A program made the position numbers and the translations under genes. From positions 1,488,001-1,552,000 of the forward strand of contig NZ_CP081964.1 in the NCBI RefSeq assembly GCF_019844075.1: 64,000 nucleotides of DNA, written 5' to 3'. Shown here piece by piece: positions 8,127 to 16,281 of this stretch (positions are counted from its first letter, which is position 1; every line of letters begins with the position of its first letter). The DNA comes from Curtobacterium sp. TC1 (GTDB lineage Bacteria; Actinomycetota; Actinomycetes; Actinomycetales; Microbacteriaceae). Under the pieces are notes generated by a model. That model ran no database searches. It saw only the letters and a list, made by a program, of their open reading frames with translations, and was not told the DNA's origin.

Positions 8127-9656
8127 TCACCGCACGCCGCGGGGTCCCCAGGCCTCGGCGAGGGTGATCGACGCGACCCCCGGCACCGTCAGCGCCTCCA
8201 CGGACGCCGCGAACCACGCCCGCGCCGCGGGGGAGTGCTGCTCCGGATCGGTCGCGTCCGGCACGAACTGCGGCCCGTACCCGGCTTCGATCGTCGCGTC
8301 GGTCACCGACGGGCGCGCGGACGTCGCGACCGCGTTGAAGCGTGGTCGCAGCGTCACCGGTCCGACGTGGAGCGCCCTGCCGGCGGCCAGCCGGGAGGCG
8401 CTGCTCACCACCCAGCGCTGCATCCGGATCGACTCGGTCACCTGTTCGGGCGACCGGTCGTGCATCTGCGGCGTCACGCTGAACGTCAGGGGCCCGTCCC
8501 AGTCGCGGAACAGGTCGACGGTCCGGTTCAGCTCCGTGAAGTGCGCGCGGCTGCCCGCCACGACCTCGAGGTCGCCCACGGAAGCCGCGGCGTCGCGCAG
8601 GGCCTGCTGCAACGCCGGGGCCGTCACGTGTGTGGTCGGGTCGAACGCGCCGATCCGCACGACCGCGCCCGAGTCGAGCACGTCGTCGATCGCGGCACGG
8701 AGCACGTCCGGGTCGTCGGTGACGAACCGGACGTCGAGCGGGCCGCCGCCGGCATCGCGGCGAGCTGACGCCAGCACGGCCCGGACGTTCGGATCGCCGA
8801 GGAAGGGTTCAACCAGCACGACGGGCTCCACCACGACCGGCACGTCGAGCGGCACCGCGGTCGGGCGCGCAGCGGCCGGGGCCGAGGCGGCGAGCAGCTG
8901 GAGCGTCGGCGACGGGGCGACCACGGTGGTGGGAGCCGGCCCGTCCAGGAACGCGAGGTCCGGGGCGGGGGAGGCCGTGCCTCCCGGTCGGTCGTCCGTC
9001 GTCGCGCGCAGCGTGAGCGACTGGTGGACCACGGAACCGGCGTCGAGCGCGACGGGGAACGGTTCGGACAGCGGCGTCGAGTAGGTCTTGAACGATGCGT
9101 CGGTCCAGTTGCGCTGGTCCTCCGTCTCGAACACGTCGCCGGCCAGGTCGAGCGTCAGCGCGACCCGCCCCGTCGACCAGTCCAGGCCCGACAGGTCGGT
9201 GGCCGGCTGGTGCGGCGCGATCCACGTCGGGAACGCGGACCCGGTGACGGAGCCGGACGGGTGCCGGGCGGTGAACGGCACACCGGCGAGGGCCGGCGGG
9301 TGCAGCACGACCAGGCCGATGCGGTTGCGGCGGAAGGGCGCCGTCGTGGTGGCGACCGCGTCGACGTGCAGGGTCGGGCCGTCGACGGTGACCTCGAGGA
9401 CGTACCGGAGCACCTCCGTGCCGTCGTACCGGCTGCTGGCCTCGATGCGGAGCCGTCCACCGGTACCCGTGCCGGACGGCTGTGTCCGTGCGAGCACGGT
9501 GTCGTCGGCGGTGCGCCAGTCGTGATCCCGTGTCACGAACCGGATCGCCCGCAGCACGGGTTCACCGTCGTACGTGAGGTCGGCGAGCTCGGCACCGCGC
9601 AGGGTGAACCACCACGCACCGATCGACGACTCGGTGCCCATCGACGTCACGGTCAT
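8127..9656 (-). CDS. apnL: Candidate D-apionate (apionolactone) lactonase
   Basis: 509-residue cytosolic protein without signal peptide. The layout looks tripartite: a beta-rich N-terminal domain (about 1-200, with YDGEPVLRAIRFVTRDHDW), a central TIM-barrel-like part (about 215-440) and a short C-terminal domain. This order and the N-terminal motif agree with my memory of the ApnL family, which hydrolyses D-apionolactone to D-apionate. It is divergent from the SDR, and the operator-like CAACCGGTTG lies 21 bp upstream of its start, tying it to the GntR regulon. Without a profile search the family call rests on motif memory and context. The alternative is an uncharacterised glycoside-hydrolase-like protein. 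Confidence 0.6.
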   Translation of the reverse strand: MTVTSMGTESSIGAWWFTLRGAELADLTYDGEPVLRAIRFVTRDHDWRTADDTVLARTQPSGTGTGGRLRIEASSRYDGTEVLRYVLEVTVDGPTLHVDAVATTTAPFRRNRIGLVVLHPPALAGVPFTARHPSGSVTGSAFPTWIAPHQPATDLSGLDWSTGRVALTLDLAGDVFETEDQRNWTDASFKTYSTPLSEPFPVALDAGSVVHQSLTLRATTDDRPGGTASPAPDLAFLDGPAPTTVVAPSPTLQLLAASAPAAARPTAVPLDVPVVVEPVVLVEPFLGDPNVRAVLASARRDAGGGPLDVRFVTDDPDVLRAAIDDVLDSGAVVRIGAFDPTTHVTAPALQQALRDAAASVGDLEVVAGSRAHFTELNRTVDLFRDWDGPLTFSVTPQMHDRSPEQVTESIRMQRWVVSSASRLAAGRALHVGPVTLRPRFNAVATSARPSVTDATIEAGYGPQFVPDATDPEQHSPAARAWFAASVEALTVPGVASITLAEAWGPRGVR

Positions 9657-9676
9657 GGTGCATGACTACCACCGGT

Positions 9677-9686
9677 CAACCGGTTG
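9677..9686. promoter_or_regulatory. Candidate GntR operator 3 (CAACCGGTTG)
   Basis: Third copy of the palindrome, in the context CCGGTCAACCGGTTGGGC, in the 80-bp gap between the divergent lactonase (start 9656) and SDR (start 9737). It matches operator 1 over 15 bases. Confidence 0.65.
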
Positions 9687-9736
9687 GGCAATGATGGGTC
9701 CGTGGAGCGACGACGCTCCCAGGACGGAGCGCCCGC

Positions 9737-10498
9737 ATGACCGCACGACTCGACCACAGCACCGCACTCGTCACGGGGGCGGGCTCCGGCATCGGCCGCG
9801 CGACCGCGGACCGGTTCGTCGCCGAGGGCGCGCGCGTGGTCTACGCCGACCGAGACGCGACGGCGGCGGGCGCCGCGGCAGCGGCAGCCGGTCCGCGCGC
9901 ACTGCCGCTCACCGTGGACATCGCCGACGAGGGCAGCGTCGCGGCCGGGTTCGCCGCCCTCGCCGCGCAGGAGTGGACCCCCGACGTCGTGGTCGCGAAC
10001 GCCGGCGTGCAGCTGTTCGGCCACGATGCCGCGGTCGCGGACGTGTCGCTCGAGACCTGGAACCGCACGCTGGCGGTGAACCTGACGGGCACGTTCCTGA
10101 CGGTGAAGCACGCCGTCCGGGCGATGCTCGCGGCCGGCGGCGGCGGGTCGATCATCGCGACCGGCTCACCCACCGGCCTGAACGGCGAGGGCGCCGACTT
10201 CGCGGCCTACTCGTCGACCAAGGGCGGCATCCACGCGCTCGTCCGTGCGACCGCGATGGCCTACGCGCGGGACGGCATCCGGGTGAACACCGTCGTGCCG
10301 GGCTACACCGAGACCGGGCTCGTCCGGACGATCTCCGGCGATCCCTCGGCGCGCGCGGCGATCGTCTCCCGCACACCGCTCGGCCGCCCCGGGACCCCCG
10401 ACGACGTGACCGGGATCATGGTCTACCTGGCCAGCGGAGAGTCGTCCTACGCGACGGGCGCCGAGTTCCGCGTCGACGGCGGCATGACGAGCCTCTGA
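9737..10498 (+). CDS. SDR-family dehydrogenase, candidate sugar 1-dehydrogenase of the apiose route
   Basis: 253-residue classical short-chain dehydrogenase. The NAD(P)-binding TGAGSGIGRATA (about 13-24), structural NAG (VVANAGVQ), and catalytic Ser and Tyr-x3-Lys (YSSTKGG) are present, and the C-terminus has the usual GAEFRVDGGMT. Asp after strand 2 (VVYADRD) suggests NAD preference. It is divergent from the lactonase gene under a shared candidate operator. Aldose dehydrogenases of this family make lactones, which would supply the lactonase's substrate; the described apiose dehydrogenase ApsD is of another family. The substrate is inference. Confidence 0.85.
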   Translation: MTARLDHSTALVTGAGSGIGRATADRFVAEGARVVYADRDATAAGAAAAAAGPRALPLTVDIADEGSVAAGFAALAAQEWTPDVVVANAGVQLFGHDAAVADVSLETWNRTLAVNLTGTFLTVKHAVRAMLAAGGGGSIIATGSPTGLNGEGADFAAYSSTKGGIHALVRATAMAYARDGIRVNTVVPGYTETGLVRTISGDPSARAAIVSRTPLGRPGTPDDVTGIMVYLASGESSYATGAEFRVDGGMTSL

Positions 10499-10517
10499 CC
10501 GCCTGCGGCGCGAGCTC

Positions 10518-10593
10518 GCCCCGAGTCTCGGGCTGAGCGACACCTCTCGGGCTCCGCAGCGCGAGGACTGTCGCCTCACCCGAGACTCGGGGC
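10518..10593. terminator. Bidirectional terminator-like hairpin
   Basis: Outer 15-bp perfect arms GCCCCGAGTCTCGGG (10518) and CCCGAGACTCGGGGC (10579-10593), plus an inner stem TGAGCGACA/TGTCGCCTCA with a one-base bulge. It separates the convergent SDR (+) and DUF1648 (-) genes. Confidence 0.75.
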
Positions 10594-10629
10594 ATCACCA
10601 CCCCGACCGGGAGGCCCGGCGCGGCCCCG

Positions 10630-11601
10630 TCAGGCCGGCGTGCGCTGGGCGAGCAGTGCGCCCAGGGCCGCGGCCCCGCCCGCAGCGTCCGGCACCGTCA
10701 CCATCCGCGCCTGCCCGCCGCGGAGCCGTGCCACGAGCCCCGGCCCGGACCGCACCACGTAGGCGACCCCGCGGCCGGAGAACCGGTAGCCCCACCCGCC
10801 CCATTGTCCGGGCGACACGTCCTCCCACCCGCAGGACTCGATCCGCTCGAGCGGGACGCGCATGAGGGGGATGCGGATCCAGGTGGAGGTCAGCCGCATC
10901 CCGCGACGGTCCACGGTGAGCTCGACCCGGGCGAGGACCAGCACGGCGAGCCCGGCGACGACCAGCGCCGCTCCGGAGCCGACGGCCGTGCCGACGCCGG
11001 CCGGCGCCATCGCGATCCCCGTGCCGATGCCGAGTCCGACGACCACGGCCCCGAGTGCCGCGAACCAGCGACTGCCGATGCGGGCGCGCCACGCCACCCG
11101 CGTGTCCGACCAGACGCGCAGCGGTTCGACGTCGTGTGCGGGCACCGGGGCGGCCGACCGGACGAGTGCGACGACCGGCACCGCGGCGATGACCGCGCTG
11201 ACGGCCAGGAACGGGACGGTCCACCAGCCGGACAGCGTCCCGTCGCCGACGGTGTTCGTGGCGGCGAGCACGATCCAGGCGGTGCCCAGACTGCCGGCGA
11301 AGAGGTTGGCGACGAGCACCAGCGTGGCGGCGGTCCGACGGTCGGGCATCCGCAGCGCCGCGAACGCCAGGGCCACCGCACCGGCGGCCACCGCGAGCGT
11401 GATCCAGAACACCGGCCAGGGCGAACTCCAGCCGTCCGCGGTGCCGTCGGCCCCGAAGTGCACGGCCATGCGGTCCGGCAGGTTCGGTGCGGCGACGAGC
11501 GCCGCGGTCACCAGGGCCAGCAACACCACCAGCCCGGGTGCCACCACCGCCGTGCGCGTCGTCGTGCGCAGCGTTCGGTTCGTCGCTGGTCGGTTCGTCA
11601 T
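10630..11601 (-). CDS. DUF1648-containing membrane protein
   Basis: 323-residue integral membrane protein. After a short basic N-terminus it has a helix, then the DUF1648 hallmark NLPDRMAVHFGADGTADGW, then about five further hydrophobic segments and a C-terminal PH-like part (RMVTVPDAAG). Proteins of this type are commonly paired with a YtrA-like GntR regulator, as here, and are thought to serve envelope functions; no biochemical role is known to me. The ATG at 11601 overlaps the regulator's stop (ATGA), so the two form one operon. Confidence 0.8.
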   Translation of the reverse strand: MTNRPATNRTLRTTTRTAVVAPGLVVLLALVTAALVAAPNLPDRMAVHFGADGTADGWSSPWPVFWITLAVAAGAVALAFAALRMPDRRTAATLVLVANLFAGSLGTAWIVLAATNTVGDGTLSGWWTVPFLAVSAVIAAVPVVALVRSAAPVPAHDVEPLRVWSDTRVAWRARIGSRWFAALGAVVVGLGIGTGIAMAPAGVGTAVGSGAALVVAGLAVLVLARVELTVDRRGMRLTSTWIRIPLMRVPLERIESCGWEDVSPGQWGGWGYRFSGRGVAYVVRSGPGLVARLRGGQARMVTVPDAAGGAAALGALLAQRTPA

Positions 11602-11948
11602 CGTGCCCCCTTGATCATCGTGAACAGGTCGTCGAGCGGGACCCCGAGCGTGTCGGCCTGGTCGCGCAGCTCGTCGACGAGCGTGCGCAGCCGGTCGAAC
11701 GAGGCGTTGCCCGATCGCAGGACGGTGGCTCCGCGACCCCGCCGCAGCTCGATCAGTCCGTCGTCCTGCAGCTGTGCGTAGGCGCGCAGCACCGTGTGCA
11801 TGTTGACGTCGACCGCGGCGGCGAGGTCGCGCGCCGACGGCAGGCGCTCCCCGCTCGCGAGCTCGCCGCGAGCGATCGCGTACCGGATCTGCGACGCGAC
11901 CTGCTCGGCGAGCGTGGCCCGCGCGGTCGGGTCGACGGTGATCAACAT
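11598..11948 (-). CDS. YtrA-type GntR transcriptional regulator
   Basis: 116-residue regulator: winged helix at about 10-75 (GERLPSARDLAAAVDVNMHTVLRAY) and a short C-terminal dimerisation tail, which defines the YtrA subfamily. The start at 11948 (MLITVDPTA) gives the usual family N-terminus. A perfect inverted repeat overlaps its start codon, so it probably represses itself and the downstream DUF1648 gene. Confidence 0.88.
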   Translation of the reverse strand: MLITVDPTARATLAEQVASQIRYAIARGELASGERLPSARDLAAAVDVNMHTVLRAYAQLQDDGLIELRRGRGATVLRSGNASFDRLRTLVDELRDQADTLGVPLDDLFTMIKGAR

Positions 11949-11968
11949 GTTCGCATTGTATGCGAACA
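11948..11968. promoter_or_regulatory. Candidate YtrA operator TGTTCGCA-N5-TGCGAACA
   Basis: Perfect 8+8 inverted repeat with a five-base TTGTA spacer, immediately upstream of and touching the ATG of the YtrA-type regulator. Its position over the translation start indicates a very short or absent leader. Autoregulation is inference from position and symmetry. Confidence 0.65.
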
Positions 11969-12100
11969 ATCCCACCACGGCGAGCGGTGTCGACCCGCGC
12001 TCTCCGACCATTGGCCACGGAACGCATGCCCCTGTCCGGGGGTACGTCCTCCGGGTACTTTCGGCAGCAGCGAATCACTCGCGAATCAGGGAGAAGCACG

Positions 12101-12268
12101 ATGACGAACTACGAATCCGCCGACGGGGTGGAGCCCGTCCAGGTCACCACCTACCGTCTCGTCCGCAAGGCCGCCCGCCGTGGTTGGGCCGTGCCGACCG
12201 ACGAGGCCGAGCCGTCCCTCGCCGACCTCGTGAGCACCCGCGGCTCCGCGCGCCCCGAGGGCCGCTGA
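12101..12268 (+). CDS. Small hypothetical protein, 55 residues
   Basis: Short ORF MTNYESADGVEPVQVTTYRL, continuing as a basic stretch (VRKAARRGWAVPTDE) and a hydrophilic tail. A good Shine-Dalgarno (AGGGAG) lies nine bases before the ATG. No domain is recognised. It is divergent from the YtrA-type regulator and precedes the hydrolase by 44 bp. Confidence 0.6.
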   Translation: MTNYESADGVEPVQVTTYRLVRKAARRGWAVPTDEAEPSLADLVSTRGSARPEGR

Positions 12269-12312
12269 CCCGCACGCCGACGACGAACCCGAGCCCGCAG
12301 TATCGTCGGGCC

Positions 12313-13188
12313 ATGCCCCCTTCGGCCCGAGCGGTCACCCACGGCGTCGAGGTCGGGACCCGAGGCTCCGACACCGGCGTCCCCGTGCTCGTCCTGCACG
12401 GCAGCCCCGGCGGCATCGACGTCGCCGAGCTGATGGCCGGCTTCCTGCCGTCCGAGGACTTCCGGGTGGTCACGGTGTCGCGACCCGGGTACCTCGGCAC
12501 CCCGTTCGACAGCGACCACGCCACGATCGACGACGAGGCCGACCGGCTCGCCGCGCTCCTCGACGACCTCGGCATCGACCGGGCCGGCGTGCTGGCGTGG
12601 TCCGGTGGCGCTGCGGCCGCGTACCGTCTGGCCGTCCGCGACCCGGACCGGGTCAGTGCGCTCGCCGTCGCCTCCGGGGTGTCCGGTCGCTGGGTCCCCG
12701 GACCTGCCGGCCTGGCCGAACGACTCGTGACCGGCACGGCGTTCGGCGCCCGGGTGGCAGCGGCCGCAGCGCGCGTCGCCCCGGCCGCAGCAGCACGCGC
12801 TGCGGTGGCCGGCGTGAGCACCCTGCGCGGCGGGGCCCTCCGCGACCACGTCGCCGGCGTCCTCGCCGACCCCGACCGGCGTGCGTTCCTGCTCGGGCTC
12901 GCACGCACCGGCAACGCCTCCGGGCCGAGACGCACCGGCCGGGAGAACGACGTGCGCCAGCTCGCGGCCGTGGGGTCGCTCGACCTCGGTGCCCTCCGGG
13001 CGCCCACGCTCCTGGTGCACGGCGACGCCGACACCGAGGTCCGGCCGGACGACAGCACCCGCGCCGCCGCAACGATCCCCGGCGCGGAGCTCGTCACGCT
13101 GCCGGGCGGCACGCACTTCGCGCTCTGGGACCACCGCGACGCCGCAGCCGTGCAAGCACGGGTGCGCGCGCACCTGCAGCGACCCTGA
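12313..13188 (+). CDS. Alpha/beta-hydrolase fold protein
   Basis: 291-residue hydrolase with an oxyanion motif HGSPGG (about 28-33), nucleophile elbow AWSGG (Ser near residue 97; the first Gly of GxSxG is Ala), acid residue in VHGDADTEV and catalytic His in GGTHFALW. The cap region (about 135-200) is alanine-rich. There is no signal peptide, so it acts in the cytosol on an unknown ester or related substrate. The ATG at 12313 is the first start that leaves the fold complete. Confidence 0.82.
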   Translation: MPPSARAVTHGVEVGTRGSDTGVPVLVLHGSPGGIDVAELMAGFLPSEDFRVVTVSRPGYLGTPFDSDHATIDDEADRLAALLDDLGIDRAGVLAWSGGAAAAYRLAVRDPDRVSALAVASGVSGRWVPGPAGLAERLVTGTAFGARVAAAAARVAPAAAARAAVAGVSTLRGGALRDHVAGVLADPDRRAFLLGLARTGNASGPRRTGRENDVRQLAAVGSLDLGALRAPTLLVHGDADTEVRPDDSTRAAATIPGAELVTLPGGTHFALWDHRDAAAVQARVRAHLQRP

Positions 13189-13286
13189 CCGCCGGCTCGC
13201 CCGCTTGCTCACGATCCGGTATCGACGAGGTCTCGATCGCGACACGACGCCGCGGGCGTGACGACTTCGCTGCCACGATGGCGGGC

Positions 13287-13802
13287 ATGACTTCCCTCCG
13301 ACTCGCGCTGCCCCTGGTCGTCGGTGCACTGCTCGCGTCCGTCTCCCTGACGTCGTGCTCGGCCGACGCCTCGTCGGCACCGGCGCCGACCTCGTCGAGC
13401 GCTCGGTCAGCGGACGCAGCGGTGGACGTGCCGGCGGCGTCCCCCACGGTGGACCCGATGGAGGAGGACCGGAGCGCCGCGGCCGTCTGCGGGCAGCTGA
13501 GCGCGCTGTCGACGATCGCCCTGAACGCCTCGGACGGTCGTTCCCGCGGTGTCCTGTCCGATGCGCAGTACGAGGCGCTCATCGCCGCGGAGCGCTTCGG
13601 CTACGAGCACCTGTCGAGCAGCGACGAGCGGCTCGACGACGCCATCGACTACGCACTCGAGTACCTGGACGCCCACCCGGCGCCTGCGTCGGGGCCGGCG
13701 CTCGACGACAGCCCCGAGTGGGAACTCGTCGGGCGCACCCTGAACACCGCGTGCCAGCAGGCCGGTTCGAACGTGGTGGCCACCGCCCAGAACGGCGGCT
13801 GA
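13287..13802 (+). CDS. Putative lipoprotein
   Basis: 171-residue exported protein. A short basic start, a hydrophobic stretch (LALPLVVGALLASVS) and the lipobox LTSC (Cys at about residue 24) predict a lipid-anchored protein on the outer face of the membrane. A Ser/Ala/Pro-rich linker (25-60) leads to an alpha-helical domain with two cysteines (VCGQLS and TACQQAG) that might form a disulfide. An ATG three codons upstream (13278) is an alternative start. No family recognised. Confidence 0.7.
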   Translation: MTSLRLALPLVVGALLASVSLTSCSADASSAPAPTSSSARSADAAVDVPAASPTVDPMEEDRSAAAVCGQLSALSTIALNASDGRSRGVLSDAQYEALIAAERFGYEHLSSSDERLDDAIDYALEYLDAHPAPASGPALDDSPEWELVGRTLNTACQQAGSNVVATAQNGG

Positions 13803-13847
13803 TCGGGGGCGCCCGGTGGTCCGCTCGCACCGGCGCCACCGAACGGT

Positions 13848-15329
13848 CTAGGCCCGCTCGACCGCCGCGACCAGCGCGTCCAGCGCCCGGTCCAGCTCCG
13901 GGACCGTCACCGCCCCGTACCCCAACACGATCCCGGCCGGCGTGCTGCCGGGCGCCATCCCGTACTCCTCGAGCGTCGAGACGAGCACGCCGCCGTCGGC
14001 CATCCGCGCGGCGACGTCCCGTCCGGTCGCCGGACCCGACCACACGACCACCGCGTGCAGTCCACCGGCCAGTGCACGGGCCTCCAGTCCGGCGACGCCG
14101 TCGAGCCGAGCCGCGATCCGTGCGCGACGGTGCGTGTAGTCGCGTCGGACCCGGCCGAGGTGCCGGCGGAGCGCGCCGGTCCGGAGCAGGTGCGCGAGCG
14201 CGACCTGCACCGGTTCGGCGACGACCGCGCCGCGGGCGCGACGGGCAGCCAGCACCGCGTCGACGCGACCGTCGATCAGCCGAGCCGGATCGACGCCGAC
14301 CGGCACACCAGCCGCCGCCGGCAGCACGACGTAGGCGCAGCGCACCCGCGGGTCGAGCGTCTTCGAGAACCCGCCGACGTGCAGCACCACCCCCTCGGTG
14401 TCGAGCGCCGCGAGGGCGGGCACGGGGCTGCCGCGGTGCCGGAACTCGGAGTCGTAGTCGTCCTCGACCACGAGCGTGCCCGTCGCCGCAGCCCAGGCGA
14501 GCAGCCGCTGCCGTCGTGCCACCGGCATCACGGAACCGAGCGGGTACTGGTGCGTCGGCGTGACGAGCACGACGTCCACCGGCGGGGCGGCCGTCAGCGC
14601 GTCGAGGTCCATCCCGTCGTCGTCCAGCGGGATGCCGACCACGGTACCGCCCGCACTGAGCACGGCACGCTGACCGGTCCGGTACCCCGGGTCCTCGACC
14701 GCGAACACGGGTGCGCGGCCGAGGTGCACGCGGAGTGCCTCGGCGACGAGCGACAGCGCCTCGGACGTCCCCGCGGTCAGCAGCACCCGGTCGACCGACG
14801 GGGCGAACCCGCGACCCAGGCCGAGCTGCGCGACGACCTGCGCTCGGAGCTCCGCAGTGCCGAGGGGGTCCGCGACCGCGTTCCGCAGTGGTGCGTCGGC
14901 CGCCGCCCGCCAGGCCGCGCGCCAGTCCCGCTGCGCGATCGCGGTGACGGCGGGGACCCCGGGTCGGCAGTCCACCATCCGGGCCGCGGTGGCCGCCACC
15001 GACGCTGACGGCGCCGCGCTCGGGTCGGTCGACGCCGGCCGGACCCCGGATCGGGCGACGACCGGGACGGCAGCGGTGGCCGTGCCGGCCGACGCGACCA
15101 CCCGCGCCACGGCACCGTGCCGCGTCCGGATCCAGCCCTCGCCGTCGAGCTGGTCGTACGCGGCGACGACCGTGCCGCGCGCGACACCGAGCTCGGCTGC
15201 CAACGCCCGGGTCGAGGGCAGCGGATCGCCCTCGTGCAGCGTGCCGTCGTGCACCATGCGCCGGATGCGCGCCACGACCCCCGCGGTCTTGCCGGACTGG
15301 TCCACCACGATCACCTCGATCTGGTCCAT
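13848..15329 (-). CDS. MocR/PdxR-type regulator (GntR plus aminotransferase-like domain)
   Basis: 493-residue chimeric regulator. The N-terminal winged helix (about 10-75, LPSTRALAAELGVARGTVVAAY) is joined by an alanine-rich linker to a fold-type I aminotransferase domain (about 115-480) with the PLP-lysine motif GGFSKTLDPRVR. MocR proteins use PLP as effector or cofactor and usually control B6 or amine metabolism. It is divergent from a pyridoxamine-oxidase-fold gene, the likely target. The TGGTCC/GGACCA inverted repeat overlapping its start codon is a candidate site. Confidence 0.9.
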   Translation of the reverse strand: MDQIEVIVVDQSGKTAGVVARIRRMVHDGTLHEGDPLPSTRALAAELGVARGTVVAAYDQLDGEGWIRTRHGAVARVVASAGTATAAVPVVARSGVRPASTDPSAAPSASVAATAARMVDCRPGVPAVTAIAQRDWRAAWRAAADAPLRNAVADPLGTAELRAQVVAQLGLGRGFAPSVDRVLLTAGTSEALSLVAEALRVHLGRAPVFAVEDPGYRTGQRAVLSAGGTVVGIPLDDDGMDLDALTAAPPVDVVLVTPTHQYPLGSVMPVARRQRLLAWAAATGTLVVEDDYDSEFRHRGSPVPALAALDTEGVVLHVGGFSKTLDPRVRCAYVVLPAAAGVPVGVDPARLIDGRVDAVLAARRARGAVVAEPVQVALAHLLRTGALRRHLGRVRRDYTHRRARIAARLDGVAGLEARALAGGLHAVVVWSGPATGRDVAARMADGGVLVSTLEEYGMAPGSTPAGIVLGYGAVTVPELDRALDALVAAVERA

Positions 15330-15340
15330 GTACTGGACCA
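15322..15340. promoter_or_regulatory. Inverted repeat TGGTCC-N7-GGACCA between MocR and its divergent neighbour
   Basis: Perfect 6+6 arms spanning the MocR start codon, only 24 bp from the divergent gene's ATG. MocR regulators often bind CTGGTCC-like repeats. The whole intergenic region is 34 bp, so one bound regulator could affect both genes. Confidence 0.5.
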
Positions 15341-15363
15341 CTGACGAACCTAGCGTGGCCCGC

Positions 15364-16110
15364 ATGAGCACCACGCCCCACCAGTACGAGCCCTCCGACG
15401 GCCCCGACCTGCGCGTCCGTCGCATCCGCGAGCGCCAGTCCGACGACCCCGCCGTCCTCCGCGCGATCCTCGCCGAGGCCCACGTCGCCCACGTCGGGTT
15501 CGTCCGCGGCGGCCACCCGATCGTGCTGCCCTTCCTGTGCGGCGTCGGCGACCTCGGGGCCGGCCCGGTCCTGCTGCTGCACGGCTCGACGGGAGGCGGC
15601 CTCTTCCTCGAGGCCGGAGTGGCCGGCGTGCAGGTCGCAGCGACGGTCACGCACCTGGACGGGCTCGTGTTCGCCCGCTCGACCTTCGACAGTTCGGCGA
15701 ACTACCGCAGCGCGATGATCGCCGGCGCCGCGACGGTCGTGCCGCCCGAGCTCCGCACCGAGGCACTCTGGCAGGTCGCCGACCACCTCATGCCCGGCCG
15801 CCGCGACGAGGTCCGCGAGATGACCCCGAAGGAGGTCCGCGCCACCCAGGTCCTGCAGCTGCCCCTCGACCGCGCGAGCGTGAAGGTGCGCTTCCAGGGC
15901 AACGGCGAGGCCGCGGACGACGGCGAGGACCACACGGTCTGGGCCGGCGTCCTGCCGCTCGCCGTCCGAGCCGGCGTGCCGGTACCGGGGGACATCTCGG
16001 GGGACGCCCCGGTCGACGCGTCCGTCGTGGCGCTGGCGGCTCGCCTCGACCGCCTGTCGTCCGACCGGGAGGCCCGGATCGCCGCCGTCATGCGGGTCGC
16101 GTCCGTCTGA
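15364..16110 (+). CDS. Pyridoxamine 5'-phosphate oxidase-family flavoprotein
   Basis: 248-residue protein of the split-barrel FMN-binding fold (Pyridox_ox_2/NimA-like type). Recognisable parts are the N-terminal helix (DDPAVLRAILAEAHVAHVGF), the FMN-contact strand (LLLHGSTGGGLF) and the barrel strand after it (FARSTFDSSANYRSAMI). Substrate unknown; members include nitroreductase-like and pyridoxal-phosphate-handling proteins. The MocR neighbour points to a role in B6 chemistry, which is inference. Confidence 0.82.
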   Translation: MSTTPHQYEPSDGPDLRVRRIRERQSDDPAVLRAILAEAHVAHVGFVRGGHPIVLPFLCGVGDLGAGPVLLLHGSTGGGLFLEAGVAGVQVAATVTHLDGLVFARSTFDSSANYRSAMIAGAATVVPPELRTEALWQVADHLMPGRRDEVREMTPKEVRATQVLQLPLDRASVKVRFQGNGEAADDGEDHTVWAGVLPLAVRAGVPVPGDISGDAPVDASVVALAARLDRLSSDREARIAAVMRVASV

Positions 16111-16281
16111 GGCCGGGTCTTCGGGCCCCGGGCGCGGATCCGCCGCATCGGAGCGACCTGCGAGGATCGCCCGTTCCTGTGACGAGCCGCAGGAACACTC
16201 CGGGACTGCCCAGCCGCGATCCGGGCCGTGACCAATACGTTACTTTCCGGATCGCCCAGCGGTCCCGACCCGGAAGGACCC

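Noticed and set aside
16111..16281. c-di-AMP (ydaO-type) riboswitch before the NlpC/P60 gene
   Set aside because: Actinobacterial cell-wall hydrolase genes often carry one, but the conserved core sequences could not be found here.
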